DNA of 64,000 nt from positions 550,441 to 614,440 of the forward strand of contig JAGFNQ010000960.1 of NCBI GenBank assembly GCA_024364735.1, written 5' to 3'. The stretch's first letter is position 1. Each line of letters opens with the position of its first letter. This stretch comes from Boesenbergia rotunda (Eukaryota; Streptophyta; Magnoliopsida; Zingiberales; Zingiberaceae). Made by a program: the position numbers and the translations under genes. The notes below the pieces were generated by a model, which was given only the letters and a program-made list of their open reading frames with translations, was not told the DNA's origin and did no database searches. This document shows positions 1 to 11,249 of the stretch, piece after piece.

Positions 1-901
1 TGGCCGTTCGTCGTCGGCGCCTCACCTTGCTCCTGCAAAACAGGGACCGTCAGCAAACCCGCCGGGGGAATCCCCGGTCAGGCACTCCGACGATTAAGTC
101 AGTCCCGAGTATAGATGAGCGGAAACTGAATGGAGATGGGGCAAGGGATGCGAGAACTCGCGCGCGCGTACCTGGAGTAGGGAGAGTGCCGAGCTTATAT
201 GACCGGGGGGGGGGCTGACAACCCCTGTCCGCGTAGTTGGGACCAAGTGTGATGGCTACCAGCTCGCATGGAGCACGGGGAAGCGGCGCGACATGGCGCG
301 GGGTGCTCCGGCAGTACCTGAGTACTGGATGAGCAGTACAAGAGTACTGGATGCGCAGTACGAGAGTACTGGATGTGCGGGATGACCGCGTGGAGATGTC
401 AGAGATAGGGAAGGCGTGAGGAACCCTACTGGCAGGGTTGTACCCTAGAAGTATGGATGTGAGGGGATGCGTGGGCAGGACAGCCCGTACCCCGAGCCCT
501 GATTGGCAGGCCCGTGTGCTACGGACCGAGTCGGGTAAAGACCAGGGAGCGTGGGCCGCCGTGCGTCCGTCTGGTAGGGAGAGAGAGAGGGAGCGCGGGG
601 TACGCCCTGGGTCGGGGGTATCACAAGACTTGACCTTGCTAATGAGGCTGAACCTTGTTCTGGGTTGGGGTGAGCCGGTATGAACAACTAGGCCTTCTAC
701 GGAGTTGGCTGGCTGGGAGCTGGGCCGGTTGCCGTCTCAGGTGACCTGGTGGACCGTCTTTCCTTCTTGCCTGTGGAAGGTCCTGGGCGTGAAGCCCCGT
801 TTGCTGATAGGACGGGTGACCTGGGTGTCAGGCTTCCTCGGCGTTAGGTTGGCCTGTGGGCCCGGCCTATGCCCCTACCCATAGGCAAGGCCGGGATCAC
901 A
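1..901. repeat. GC-rich LTR-like remnant, cut by window edge
   Basis: This stretch is much richer in GC than the AT-rich DNA that follows. It has no credible gene: the short open frames on both strands have biased, low-complexity composition. The style (CCGGGGGAATCCCCGG near the start, long G runs, short tandem repeats) resembles LTRs of plant Ty3/gypsy elements, and the block stops near a CA dinucleotide at about 901. No second copy is in the window, so the family and the ends are inference. Confidence 0.3.
311..376. repeat. 22-bp tandem repeat, three copies
   Basis: Three consecutive 22-base units share the core GCAGTAC..GAGTACTGGATG, starting at 311, 333 and 355. They differ at only a few positions. 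They lie within the GC-rich LTR-like remnant and have no apparent coding role. Confidence 0.8.
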
Positions 902-1785
902 CTGCTAAATTCCGGGGCCGTAATTTTATTGTTGTTAGAACTTAGACGTGACCGAGCAATCCGAACCGCTTTGCTTGTTCTCTTGGGCTTGTAGGGCCGT
1001 TAAGTTGGATGTGAGCAATTTGATTGTTGTCAGAAAATGAACAAATTAAATTCATAAAATATTAATCAATTCCATTAAAAATCGAGTTAATCAAACTTTT
1101 TTAATTTGATTTAAAAATTAATCAAAAATCACGATAGTGTAATTTTTTTACCTATTTCTTTTTTATTTCAATTTATTCAATTTATTCGATTTAATTGAAT
1201 AAGAAATTTTAAAATTGAATTTGAATAGAATTACTCGATTTTTCTAAAAAAATATTAAAAATTTAAAATAACCGATCTAGCTGAATTGAATTTTTTTAAT
1301 TCGATTAATTCAATCAGTTTATTTAAATTTTTTACTCACCCTTTGAATATGACTCAGGATTAATCATGTTTAAGTTGGGAGAGACCTGTATTATTAAAAG
1401 TCTATTTGGTTCATTAGCAGTGCTAATCGAACATAATTCTTTAATATAAAAAACATTATGATTTACCAGCATGAAGAACGGGTAAAATTATTTTGGTCCT
1501 GAAATTTCAACTCAATTATAAAATAGTCTTTGTGATTTTAATTTACTCCAATTTAATCTCTCATATTATTTTTTAATAATATTTTTCTATAAAAAGTGTG
1601 AAATGACCGACTCACCTTGTCAATATATTTCATTCAAATACATTAAAAATAAAATCATCTCTAAGATATAAATATTGAAATAAAATAGTCCCTAAATTAT
1701 GAAAAAATATAAAATAGTCCCTATTTTATAAAATTATGATAAATTTTTTTAAAAAATTATTTTTCTAATTTACCTAAAAATATAT
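902..1785. other. AT-rich non-coding flank of Tat element
   Basis: The sequence is AT-rich and has no convincing open frame. Phrases such as AAAATAGTCCCTA recur near 1686 and 1713, a style common in degenerate plant MITEs and old repeats. No terminal repeats were found. The stretch ends where the Tat-type LTR begins. Confidence 0.5.
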
Positions 1786-1999
1786 TGATCCGGGCGAGCG
1801 GTTTTTTATCAGGATTAGGAGCCCGGTCGGATATTACCTTGTTCAACCCGGTTCAAGGAGAGCAGAGGTCGGGGCAGGCGGAATCCCAGTTCGAGGTCAA
1901 ACCCACCCAAGGTCGTCCACCCGTGGTCCGAGACTCGAAGTCGGATACCCGGAGTCCGGAGCGCAGGGCCGAGCCCTTGAGGCCGAGCTCTCGAAGCCG

Positions 2000-2470
2000 A
2001 GCCCTCAAGGCTGAGCACCCGAGGTCGAGCTCTCGAGGTCAAACAACCGAGGCCGACCTCTCGAGGTCAAATCCCTGAGGTCGGGCACTCGAGACCGACC
2101 TCTCGAGGCCGAGCCTCTGAGGTCGGGTACTCGAGGCCGACCTCTCGAGGTCAAGTCCCTGAGGTCGGGCACTCGAGGCCGACCTCTCAAGGTCGAGTCC
2201 CTGAGGTCGGGTACCCGAGGTCGAGCTCTCGAGGTCAAACAACCGAGGCCGACCTCTCGAGGTCAAATCCCTGAGGTCGGGCACTCGAGGCCGACCTCTC
2301 AAGGTCGAGTCCCTGAGGTCGGGTACTCGAGGTCGAGCTCCCAAGGCCGAACCTTGGAGGGCAGACATTCGAGGCCCTCTCGAGGTCGAGTCCCTGAGGT
2401 CGGGTACTCGAGGTCGAGCTCCCAAGGCCGAGCCTTAGAGGTCAGGCACTCGAAGGGGATCTCTCGAGGT
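2000..2470. repeat. 42-bp CTCGAG-rich tandem repeats in 5' LTR U3
   Basis: Imperfect units of about 42 bases carry CTGAGGTCGGG, a CTCGAGG palindrome and CCGACCTCTCGAGG. They lie upstream of the LTR TATA box, so they are in U3, where retroelement enhancers normally sit. The apparent open frames on the minus strand here only translate the repeat and are not genes. Confidence 0.8.
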
Positions 2471-2707
2471 CGAGTACTCATGTCACGTTTGTCACAAGTC
2501 CCTGTCAGAACTCTTTATTAAAGACGTCATCAACACCTGGCATAGCCGCCTAACAGTAATTAAGGTCAGGGGGGACAGGATCACAGGCTGGCAGACTGTT
2601 GTGTCAGCCTCACTCCGCCGCCAGAACAGCCACTTACTTATCCTAATCCCTGGCTAATCCTTAATATGATGTGACGGCTCGCACGCGGGAAGACCTTCTC
2701 TCCCTCC

Positions 2708-2715
2708 TATATAAA
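2708..2715 (+). promoter_or_regulatory. TATA box of 5' LTR
   Basis: TATATAAA sits in a conserved stretch of the LTR and recurs at the matching position of the 3' LTR (13176-13183). It is the likely core promoter for the element's genomic transcript. Confidence 0.7.
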
Positions 2716-2732
2716 CCCCGCATGTGCTACAG

Positions 2733-3684
2733 NNNNNNNNNNNNNNNNNNNNNNNNNNNNNNNNNNNNNNNNNNNNNNNNNNNNNNNNNNNNNNNNNNNN
2801 NNNNNNNNNNNNNNNNNNNNNNNNNNNNNNNNNNNNNNNNNNNNNNNNNNNNNNNNNNNNNNNNNNNNNNNNNNNNNNNNNNNNNNNNNNNNNNNNNNNN
2901 NNNNNNNNNNNNNNNNNNNNNNNNNNNNNNNNNNNNNNNNNNNNNNNNNNNNNNNNNNNNNNNNNNNNNNNNNNNNNNNNNNNNNNNNNNNNNNNNNNNN
3001 NNNNNNNNNNNNNNNNNNNNNNNNNNNNNNNNNNNNNNNNNNNNNNNNNNNNNNNNNNNNNNNNNNNNNNNNNNNNNNNNNNNNNNNNNNNNNNNNNNNN
3101 NNNNNNNNNNNNNNNNNNNNNNNNNNNNNNNNNNNNNNNNNNNNNNNNNNNNNNNNNNNNNNNNNNNNNNNNNNNNNNNNNNNNNNNNNNNNNNNNNNNN
3201 NNNNNNNNNNNNNNNNNNNNNNNNNNNNNNNNNNNNNNNNNNNNNNNNNNNNNNNNNNNNNNNNNNNNNNNNNNNNNNNNNNNNNNNNNNNNNNNNNNNN
3301 NNNNNNNNNNNNNNNNNNNNNNNNNNNNNNNNNNNNNNNNNNNNNNNNNNNNNNNNNNNNNNNNNNNNNNNNNNNNNNNNNNNNNNNNNNNNNNNNNNNN
3401 NNNNNNNNNNNNNNNNNNNNNNNNNNNNNNNNNNNNNNNNNNNNNNNNNNNNNNNNNNNNNNNNNNNNNNNNNNNNNNNNNNNNNNNNNNNNNNNNNNNN
3501 NNNNNNNNNNNNNNNNNNNNNNNNNNNNNNNNNNNNNNNNNNNNNNNNNNNNNNNNNNNNNNNNNNNNNNNNNNNNNNNNNNNNNNNNNNNNNNNNNNNN
3601 NNNNNNNNNNNNNNNNNNNNNNNNNNNNNNNNNNNNNNNNNNNNNNNNNNNNNNNNNNNNNNNNNNNNNNNNNNNNNNNNNNNN
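2733..3684. other. Assembly gap (952 N)
   Basis: The gap removes the end of the 5' LTR, the primer-binding site, the leader and most of gag of the Tat element. Any reading frame drawn across it is an artefact. Its length may be a placeholder. Confidence 1.
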
Positions 3685-4800
3685 GAGCGACCAGCCGCCC
3701 CTGTAGCCAGACGGCTATTCCCGACTCCAGGCTCGCCCGAGCTGGAGAACGCCAGCGAGGAACAGGCCAATCAGCAAAACTCTGTGCACGGGTCCATCAA
3801 CGTCATCTCAGGCGGGCCCACCTATGGAGATTCCAACAGAGCTCGGAAGTCGCAGGCCCGACGCCTGGACATTTATCAAGTGGGCTGCAGTTCTGCCCAA
3901 GCTCAGGGACCACAGATTAACTTCGGTCCCGCCGACCTACAAGGAATAGAAATACCGCATGATGATGCCCTGGTCATCACGGCGGTCATAGCCAACTATC
4001 AAATCCATCGTACCATAGTGGATTCAGGCAGCTCAGTGAATATCTTATATTTGAAGGCATTTGAGCAATTACAGATCGAAATGACTGAGCTGCAGCCCGT
4101 GGCCACACCCTTATTTGGATTCACGGGGAATGAGGTCCAACCGCTGGGGCAGATCAAGCTGGCCATATCACTCGGCGAGGAACCTTTAAGAAGGACCAGG
4201 TGGTCTACCTTCCTGATAGTAGACGCCCCTTCAGCCTATAACGCCATACTGGGCCGACCGGCCCTAAATGAATTCCGGGCGGTGATGTCCACTTTCTATC
4301 TGAAGGTCAAATTCCCGGTAGGAGATCAGGTCGGGGAAGCCAGAGGAGATCAGAAGGTCGCTCGCCGATGCTACGTAAATGATGTCCGAGTAGAAGTAAG
4401 CAAGGCCTTCCGAGCTGCGCCGGCCAACTATAACATGGTACAGACCTCTCCGCCTTCTCCCTGGGCTGAGTTGATGGAGGAAGAGGAAGAGGTCCAACTC
4501 TCGCCCGACCAAGAAGAAACTAAAGTGAAGATAGCTCCCGGACTATTGCCCGACCTCAGACAGCAGCTAATAGAATGTTTGACTCAGAACAGAGACGTAT
4601 TTGCCTGGTCCCAACAAGATCTTAAAGGGGTCAGGCCAGAGGTGATGAAGCATAAGCTGCACGTGTACCCTGACGCCCGACCTGTGAAGCAAAAGAAAAG
4701 AGATTTTAGCCCTGAACAGAATAAGATCATTCAGGCAAGGTGGAGAACTGCTGGGAGCCGGGCACATCCGAGAAGTCCAATTCCCGGCTTGGCTGGCCAA
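3685..4800 (+). pseudogene. Tat element gag C-terminus, protease and start of RT
   Basis: The frame is open from the gap edge. It encodes a polar gag-end region and then a retropepsin domain with the active-site motif VDSGSSVNIL (Asp codon at 4021-4023) and the later motif AILGRP near 4245. The linker and the first residues of the reverse transcriptase follow. The frame is lost near 4735-4750, where the downstream reverse transcriptase continues in another phase, consistent with small deletions. The upstream part of gag is missing in the gap. Confidence 0.8.
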
Positions 4801-4801
4801 T

Positions 4802-5710
4802 GTGGTGCTGGTCTCCAAGCCGGGTGACAAATGGAGGGTCTGTATCGACTTTAGAGACCTTAATAAAGCTTGCCCCAAAGACTGCTACCCGCTCCCCCGA
4901 ATAGATCAGATGGTGGACTCTACCGCCGGGAGTGAACTTATCTGTATGCTCGACGCCTATCAAGGATATCACCAAATCCCATTATGCCCGGGTGACCAGG
5001 AGAAGGTCAGTTTTGTCATAGCCGAAGGTACCTATTGTTACACAGTCATGCCCTTCGGACTCAAGAACGCTGGGGCAACTTATCAAAGGCTGATGAATAA
5101 AGTCTTTAAAGAGCAGCTCGGGAGAAACGTGGAAGTGTACGTCGATGACATCCTCATCAAATCCGCCCGGGCTGCCGACCTCATAGCAGATGTACGAGAG
5201 ACCTGCTGTACCCTGCGAAGGTATGGCCTCAAACTCAATCCTGCAAAATGTCTGTTCGGAGCCAAGAGTGGGAAATTCCTGGGCTACATCCTGACCGAGC
5301 GGGGGATAGAAGCCAATCCGGGTAAAGTGAAAGCTCTGCTAGACATGCCACCGCCCAGAAATCTGAGGGAAGTTCAGCGCCTGACCGGAAGGATCACGGC
5401 CTTATCCCGGTTTATCTCTCGGTCGGCCGATCGAAGTCTGCCGTTCTTCAAGATCCTGCGCAAGGCCTCCAAGTTCCAGTGGGACGCCGAGTGCGACCGA
5501 GCTTTCGAAGAATTGAAGACTTACTTGGTCAGCCTGCCGGTGTTGGCCAAGCCCGAGGAAGGAGAACCACTGTATATTTACTTATCTGCTACTGAGGAAG
5601 CTGCGAGTGCAGTACTTGTAACCCAGAAGGAGACCGAGCAGCAACCGGTCTACTTCTTTGGGCACTTATTTAAAGAGCCGAGTGTAGGTATACTACACTC
5701 GAGAAATTAG
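4802..5710 (+). pseudogene. Tat element reverse transcriptase and first RNase H
   Basis: It encodes a Ty3/gypsy reverse transcriptase. Motifs in order are WRVCIDFRDLNKACPKD, the MPFGLKNAGATYQR region, and the catalytic YVDD box at 5138-5149, followed by the thumb region and the first half of an RNase H. The frame stops at 5708-5710. RNase H sequence resumes in other phases at about 5700 and again at about 5880, so this part of pol carries at least two frameshifts. The enzyme would copy element RNA into DNA in the particle. This copy cannot make it intact. Confidence 0.88.
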
Positions 5711-5720
5711 CTTATGTGTT

Positions 5721-5918
5721 GTGTTGATGGCTCGGCGACTACGACCCTACTTTCTGGCTCATCCTATACGAGTGCTGACCAATAGCACACTCGGGAAGGT
5801 CTTGATCAACCCTGAAGTCTCAGGTCGGATGGTCAAGTGGACAACCGAGTTGAGTGAATATGATATCCAGTACCAGTCCGAATGGAGATCAAAGCTCAGG
5901 CCCTGGCAGATTTCCTGA
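5721..5918 (+). pseudogene. Tat element first RNase H, C-terminal part (frameshifted)
   Basis: The translation LRPYFLAHPIRVLTN and the residues that follow are typical of the tail of the Ty3/gypsy RNase H, where it meets the connection segment. It lies in a different phase from the reverse transcriptase upstream and from the second RNase H downstream, so it is an internal piece of the broken pol gene. Confidence 0.7.
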
Positions 5919-7657
5919 GTGAGCTTCATGCCGAGGAAGGGGAGGAGGTCTGGAAAATATATGTGGACGGGTCAGCCACCCGGGCGGGGAGTGGCTTGGG
6001 AATTTTATTGATGTCCCCGAAGGGAGACCCCATTCATCTCGCCGTGCGGCTAGAATACCAAGCTACCAATAATCAGGCAGAGTACGAAGCCCTCTTGGCA
6101 GGCCTCCAGGCGGCCAGACAGGTCGGGGCCACTCGGGTCATCCTACATTCCGATTCCCAGTTGGTAACTCAACAGGTGGCTGGGCGGTTTGAAGTAAATG
6201 ACGCGACTCTACAGACTTACGTAGAGGCATATCAACAGTTACAAGCAGAATTTCAAGAAGTCCAAATTATACAGATCCCCCGAGGAGACAATGCCAAGGC
6301 GGATGAGTTGGCCAGGCTGGCCAGCTCTGTCCGGCCATGGGTCTTCCACAAGCCTTCACCTCAGGTCATGCTGGTGGCTCAGGTCGAGAGGGCGGCAGAA
6401 ATGGAGATAGAGGGGGACTGGAGAACTCCATTCATCGCCTACCTGAAGGATGGAACTCTGCCGGACAGCCCCGAGCAAGCTCGGATACTGAAGATCAGAG
6501 CAGCCCGGTTCACCCTGATAGGGGACGCGCTGTACAAGCGGGCTTTTTCCCGACCTCTAGCGAGATGCCTCGGAAAGGAAGATGCAGACTATGTACTTAG
6601 AGAGGTGCATTTGGGGTGCTGCGGGAATCATTCAGGAGGTCGATCCATGGTTCGGAAGGTACTGCTGGCCGGTTACTTTTGGCCGACCCTTCAAAAGGAT
6701 GCGGAGGAGATGGCTCTTTCCTGTCTTTCTTGTCAGAAGTACCAGAATCTGTCTCACCGACCGGTGGAGATGTTGCGAGCGTCCATTGTATCATGTCCCT
6801 TTGATCAGTGGGGCATGGATATAGTGGGACCTTTCCCCAGGGCAGCCGGTCAGAAGAAATTCCTATTGGTGGCAGTAGATTACTTCTCCAAGTGGGTCGA
6901 GGCCGAAGCTCTGGCTCGAATCACTGAGCAAGCGGTGAAGAAATTCCTTTGGCAGAACATTTTGTGCCGGTATGGCATACCTCATAAGCTGGTATCAGAC
7001 AATGGTCGGCAGTTTCAAGGTCGGATAATCAGAAATTGGTGCAAGGAATTTGGGATCAAACAGGCCTTCACTTCCGTGGCGTATCCCCAGAGTAATGGTC
7101 AGGCCGAAGTAGCCAATAGAGAGATTCTGAAAGGGCTCAGAGCTAAGCTGGATCAGGTCGGTGGATCCTGGGTGGATGAACTGCCTGGTGTCCTATGGGC
7201 CCTCCGAACCACACCCAAAGAGGGGTCGGGATGCACTCCCTTCCAGTTAGTCTACGGGAGTGAAGCAGTAGTCCCCATGGAGGTCGGCTGTGAGTCGGAC
7301 AGAAGACATCTGTATGGAGAAGACAATGCAGAGAAAAGACGAGCTGAACTGGATCTGATTGAGGAAGTCCGAGCTAAGGCTGCAGTCCGTATGGCCGCTT
7401 ATCAGCAAAGGATGCGGAACCGATACAACCAACAGGTCATACCTCGACATTTCCAAGTAGGAGACAAGGTATGGAAAAGAATCAAGCCCGTTGGAGAAGT
7501 AGGCAAGCTGGGGCCTCCATGGAGTGGCCCCTTCCTGGTGGTCGAGGCGCTCGGATCGGAAGCTTACTATCTGCAAGATGCTCAAGGAAAGTGGCTCGGA
7601 AGGCCCTGGAGCGCAGTGCATTTAAGATTGTATCGTGAGGAAAGCGGAGAGAAATGA
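5882..7657 (+). pseudogene. Tat element second RNase H and integrase
   Basis: The first domain is a complete RNase H of a type different from the pol one: IYVDGSATRAGSGLG (Asp codon 5966-5968), NQAEYEALLAGL, LHSDSQLV and GDNAKADELARLA. This is the archaeal-type RNase H known from Tat elements. Integrase follows, with an H-H...CLSC zinc region (about 6605-6735). Its catalytic residues are Asp at 6818-6820 (WGMDIVGP), Asp at 6998-7000 (SDNG) and Glu at 7106-7108 (QAEVANRE), with 35 residues between the last two. The C-terminal part has FQVGDKVWKR. This stretch of 591 codons is itself open. The gene is called broken because of the upstream frameshifts. Confidence 0.88.
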
Positions 7658-7720
7658 TTCTTGTAACTGTACTTAGAAAAGAAGTGACAAACTCTAACTC
7701 CTTAAAAGACAGCTGCAGCA

Positions 7721-8440
7721 AGTTATAAGTGAGTTCTCACTCACGCACCCACCGGACTCGGCGCCGATCAGGCGTGGCGTTCCACGTTCGGTCGGGCCCG
7801 GTCGGGCGTAGCGGTCCACGCTCGGGCAGGGTAAGTCAGACGGTGTCCAGACTCTTGCCAAGGCAAGTCATAAGTGAGTTCTCACTCACACACCCACCGG
7901 ACTCGGCGCCGATCGGGCGTGGCGTTCCACGTTCGGTCGGGCCCGGTCGGGCGTGGCAGTCCACGCTCGGTCAGGGTAAGTCAGACGGTGTCCAGACTCT
8001 TGCTAAGGCAAGTTATAAGTGAGTTCTCACTCACGCACCCACCGGACTCGGCGCCGATCGGGCGTGGCGTTCCACGTTCGGTCGGGCCCGGTCGGGCGTG
8101 GCGGTCCACGCTCGGTCAGGGTAAGTCAGACGGTGTCCAGACTCTTGCCAAGGCAAGTTATAAGTGAGTTCTCACTCACGCACCCACCGGACTCGGCGCC
8201 GATCGGGCGTGGCGTTCCACGTTCGGTCGGGCCCGGTTGGGCGTGACGGTCCACGCTCGAGCAGGGTAAGTCAGACGGTGTCCAGACTCTTGCTAAGGCG
8301 AGTTATAAGTGAGTTCTCTCTCACGCACCCACCGGACGCGGCGCCGATCAGGTGTGGCGTTCCACATCTGATCGGGCCCGGTCGGGCGTGGCGATCCACG
8401 CTCGGTCAGGGTAAGTCGGACGGTGTCCAGACTCTTGCTC
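7721..8440. repeat. 145-bp tandem repeat, five copies
   Basis: ATAAGTGAGTTCTC recurs at 7725, 7870, 8015, 8160 and 8305, an exact 145-base period. Copies 1 to 4 are nearly identical and copy 5 is more diverged. Each unit holds two related sub-blocks of the form CGGGCGTGGCG..CCACG. The array lies just after integrase in the spacer of the Tat element. The frames that stay open through it simply translate the repeat. Confidence 0.92.
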
Positions 8441-8610
8441 GGTGAACATATGGATTAGTGTATTTCTGTGATCTTCATTGCCAGGGCGCGGCTCCCCACG
8501 TTTTGAAAGACAAAGAATATTAGGTCAGCTCGGTAAGACTGAACTAATCGAACCAGCGCATACAAGCCAACTTGACCTCGGTGATAAAGGTTAACTCACC
8601 GAGAGCAGAG

Positions 8611-8750
8611 CAAAATCGTCGAGTCAAGGTGCCGACCCGACTGAGAAAAATCGCCGAGTCAGGGTGCCGACCCGACCGAGCAAGATCGCTGAGTCAGGGT
8701 ACCCACCCGACCGAGCAAAATCACCAAGTCAGGTCATGCGCTTGACCGAC
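8611..8750. repeat. 35-bp tandem repeat, four copies
   Basis: Units begin at 8611, 8646, 8681 and 8716 with the pattern CAAAATCGCCGAGTCAGGG followed by TGCCGACCCGACCGAG. The fourth unit is the most diverged. It is part of the Tat spacer between pol and the antisense gene. Confidence 0.8.
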
Positions 8751-9540
8751 CTTCATTGCTGAGTCAGGATGTCGACCCGACCAAGCCACAATCTCAGGTC
8801 TGGAGGAAGGCCGGGTCGGAAGACTAATAACACGAATCGCCCGAGCGCTTAACACTTAGCCAAATTTTCGAGTCGGCCAAAAAGATCAAACTAAGTAGAC
8901 CAGAATGAACATCCCGGGTAATTGACAATAAGCGCGAGCTCGTCGCAAGGCCTAAACGCCAGCCTCCACAGAATGAGCTAAACAAGTTGAATAAATAACG
9001 CTTAACGAGAAATTCGCGTGTCATAAATAGGGCACCGATCTAATTAAGCAACATTGCCGGGCCGGAACATCAACCCGACCTAACAACACCCTCGAGTTAG
9101 GGCGCCGTCTTGACCTCATGGTACCTCTGAGCTCAGATGTCAGCTCAGTCGAACATCCGACAGTGCGGATATCTCTAGCATGTGACACTTAGCGAAAACT
9201 CCATACTCGACCTGAGGGAGTCTGCTTTACGATAATGATTTAAGTGTCCAGAGTGACCCATACTTCGTGAAATTTGGATGAACGACCAATGAGGCCGACC
9301 TTCGACGAATGGGGCGAACGCCTCGGATAAGCAAACTCTTAGCAAAAATCTTGTGCGTTGCAAACGGCTGAACGAAATAAAGAAAAAGAAAGATCTGCGG
9401 AAATGAATTAAGGCCTGAGGCCGTTACAAAATTGGGCCTTGGAGGCCGAATCAGGAAATCAAACATCATTACAAAACTTTAGGTGGGGCAAAAGTGAACT
9501 GAGCAAATATCTCGGGCAAAGAGAGGTCGGGCCCTTTAGG
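8751..9540. other. Tat element spacer, non-coding
   Basis: No credible open frame is seen on either strand. Motifs like GAGTCAGG and CCGACCTAAC continue the style of the neighbouring repeats. On the minus strand this is the 3' flank of the antisense gene, so it may hold that gene's 3' UTR, though no clear polyadenylation signal was identified. Confidence 0.5.
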
Positions 9541-10368
9541 CTAAGTGAATTTCGGAAAAGCATTTTCGGGAATCGAGGCCTTGATCAAAGTGGGCTTCAC
9601 CACGTTGGGAGGCAGGTCGGCAGGAAGGTGGCCGGCCTCCGTGAGTTGCTGTATCGCGCCCTTCACTCCGTACACGATCATGCCCGCAGTCTGCTTGTAT
9701 ACTTGCCGAAGAAAGGGTGCCGATTGAATGTAGGCAACTCGAGCTTGTTCAATCCGGGCCGACTCGCCGGCCTTGTAGTCAGCGAGCTCCTTTTGCAGGC
9801 GAGCCACCTCGGCGTCCAGTTCTTTGAGCCGGGTATCTTTGGCCGCCGACCCTGCCTCAGTACTTAACAGTTGAGCTTCTAGAGCTTGGAAGGCTTCTTG
9901 CTGAGCCTGGAGTTCGACCTCTTTCCTCTTCAAGGCAATGAGCTCCGTCTCTTTGCTCTGCAAAGCTAAGCGAGTCTGCTCATGAGCCGTGCGTACCTCC
10001 TGTAGCTGTCGCTGTAGACTCAGGGACTCGCTGGTTTTCCTATCTAAGTCGGAACGGGTCCTAACATCACGAGCAAGGGCAGTTCTCTTCGAAGCCTCCG
10101 CTGCTTCAAGGTGAGTGGCGAGCTGGTCTATCTCGCGGGAGGACGCAGCCAACACTTCGTGTGAACGCTCCAGTCGGATGTCACTCTCGGCCAGCTGTAT
10201 GCGTAAGGAGGTCACCTCGTCTCGAAGGCGGCTCTGGCCCTCGGCGTCGGGCGGGAGAGCATGCTGAGCTAGTTGATGCTCTAAGTCCTTTATCTTGTAC
10301 TCCGCCGCCCGGCGTTCCCTGACGTTCTCGACCAGGGCCTTGGTAACGACCTGGCTAGTGGTCCACAG
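9541..10368 (-). pseudogene. Antisense gene exon 3, coiled coil
   Basis: It is open in phase 0 from the acceptor at 10369. It is rich in Glu, Gln, Lys, Leu and Ala with heptad-like spacing over about 200 residues, then a short non-coil tail ending at the stop. The frame itself is uninterrupted. Confidence 0.7.
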
Positions 10369-10430
10369 CTACACCAAAGCGGGTAACCCGTGAGATAGAT
10401 AAAAAAGATAAGGGAAAGGGAAAGATATAC

Positions 10431-11185
10431 CTTGGTTATGTCCATGGCGAAGTTGTCAGCTAAACTGAAAAAACTGCGCCCTTCAGTCAGTTCCAGACCT
10501 CTGTCCCAGGCCGCAGAAAGGTGGCCGTGCAAATTAAGCTGTTGGGGCTCTACAATCCGAAGTAGCGAGGTCTCGGAAGGGAGCCGCACTTCAATCGGGA
10601 CTCGGGGAGCGTTGTGCATTGTCAGGAGGGCAGTAGCGGCTTCTTCGCTGACGGGGTCGACAACAGTTGCTGAACAAGTAGGGGCCGAGCTGGAAGATGG
10701 ATCCCTGGGCCGGGGTAAGCTCGGGCTCGGGGGGACGACCCCGGGTTGAGCAACACTGGCAGATGGAGCCGAAGTGCTCGGGTGAGGAGAAGCCGAGCGG
10801 GAGGTAGATAGTCGTATTCTGACCCGACTGGGCCGGGGCGCAGGCAGTTCGGGCGCGCTCTCAGGTTGAGTTTGAGCAGCGGGAGTACTGGAAGGAGCGA
10901 CCTCCCGAGGACGCTTTTTCTTCTTGGACGCCCGAGAAGAGGACTGACCTGCGGTGCTAGTTGGCACCTCGGCCTGCGGACGGACATCGGGGAGGTCGGA
11001 CTCAAAGCTCTGGGCTAGTATCTCTAGCTCTGAGTCGCTCTCCGCCCCACCTGGTTGCGCGGGAGCTGGTGCCGCGTTCACGGGTGGCACACCCCGACTC
11101 GCTAGTAACTTGGCCGCCCGGGTGTTCAAGGCCTCTTCCTCCAGGGCCAGCTCCTCATCGAAAAGGGAGTCCATCAAAGCCTGAG
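10431..11185 (-). pseudogene. Antisense gene exon 2, Pro/Ser-rich
   Basis: It begins after a CAG acceptor with an acidic segment (FDEELALEEE). It continues through a Ser/Pro/Ala-rich disordered region with a KKKKRPRE basic patch and ends in MDITK at a GTATAT donor. The 62-64 base introns on both sides are short for plants, so the exact junctions are moderately certain. Confidence 0.65.
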
Positions 11186-11249
11186 CTGCAAGCCAGAAAA
11201 AAGATTTTAGTTAGCATTAAAAGACCCTTGAGTGAAAAGGGGAATTTAC

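Larger units (their letters stand above)
1786..2732 (+). repeat. 5' LTR of Tat element, 3' end lost in gap
   Basis: It aligns to the 3' LTR at 12479-13200. Both share the TGATCC start, the segment following it, the CTCGAG-rich tandem repeats, the TATA box and the stretch just before the gap. This copy is roughly 225 bp longer over the same interval, because it has more tandem repeat units. The end of the LTR and the primer-binding site fall in the gap. Confidence 0.85.

Noticed and set aside
1785..2481. Open frames with repeated PRVPDLRDL-type peptides on the minus strand in the LTR
   Set aside because: They translate the 42-bp CTCGAG tandem repeat in U3 and recur in the 3' LTR (12453-12989). 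They are composition artefacts.
2671..4827. Long open frame of over 700 codons starting before the gap
   Set aside because: More than 300 of its codons are N. Only the part after 3685 is real sequence, and it is a retroelement gag-protease piece.
7729..8445. Series of similar open frames beginning MSSHSRTHRTRRRSGVAFHV
   Set aside because: They are repeat translations of the 145-bp tandem array, one frame per unit, with no domain.
9439..9867. 142-codon plus-strand frame
   Set aside because: It is antisense to exon 3 of the coiled-coil gene, whose minus-strand frame is longer, splices in phase and has a recognisable structure.
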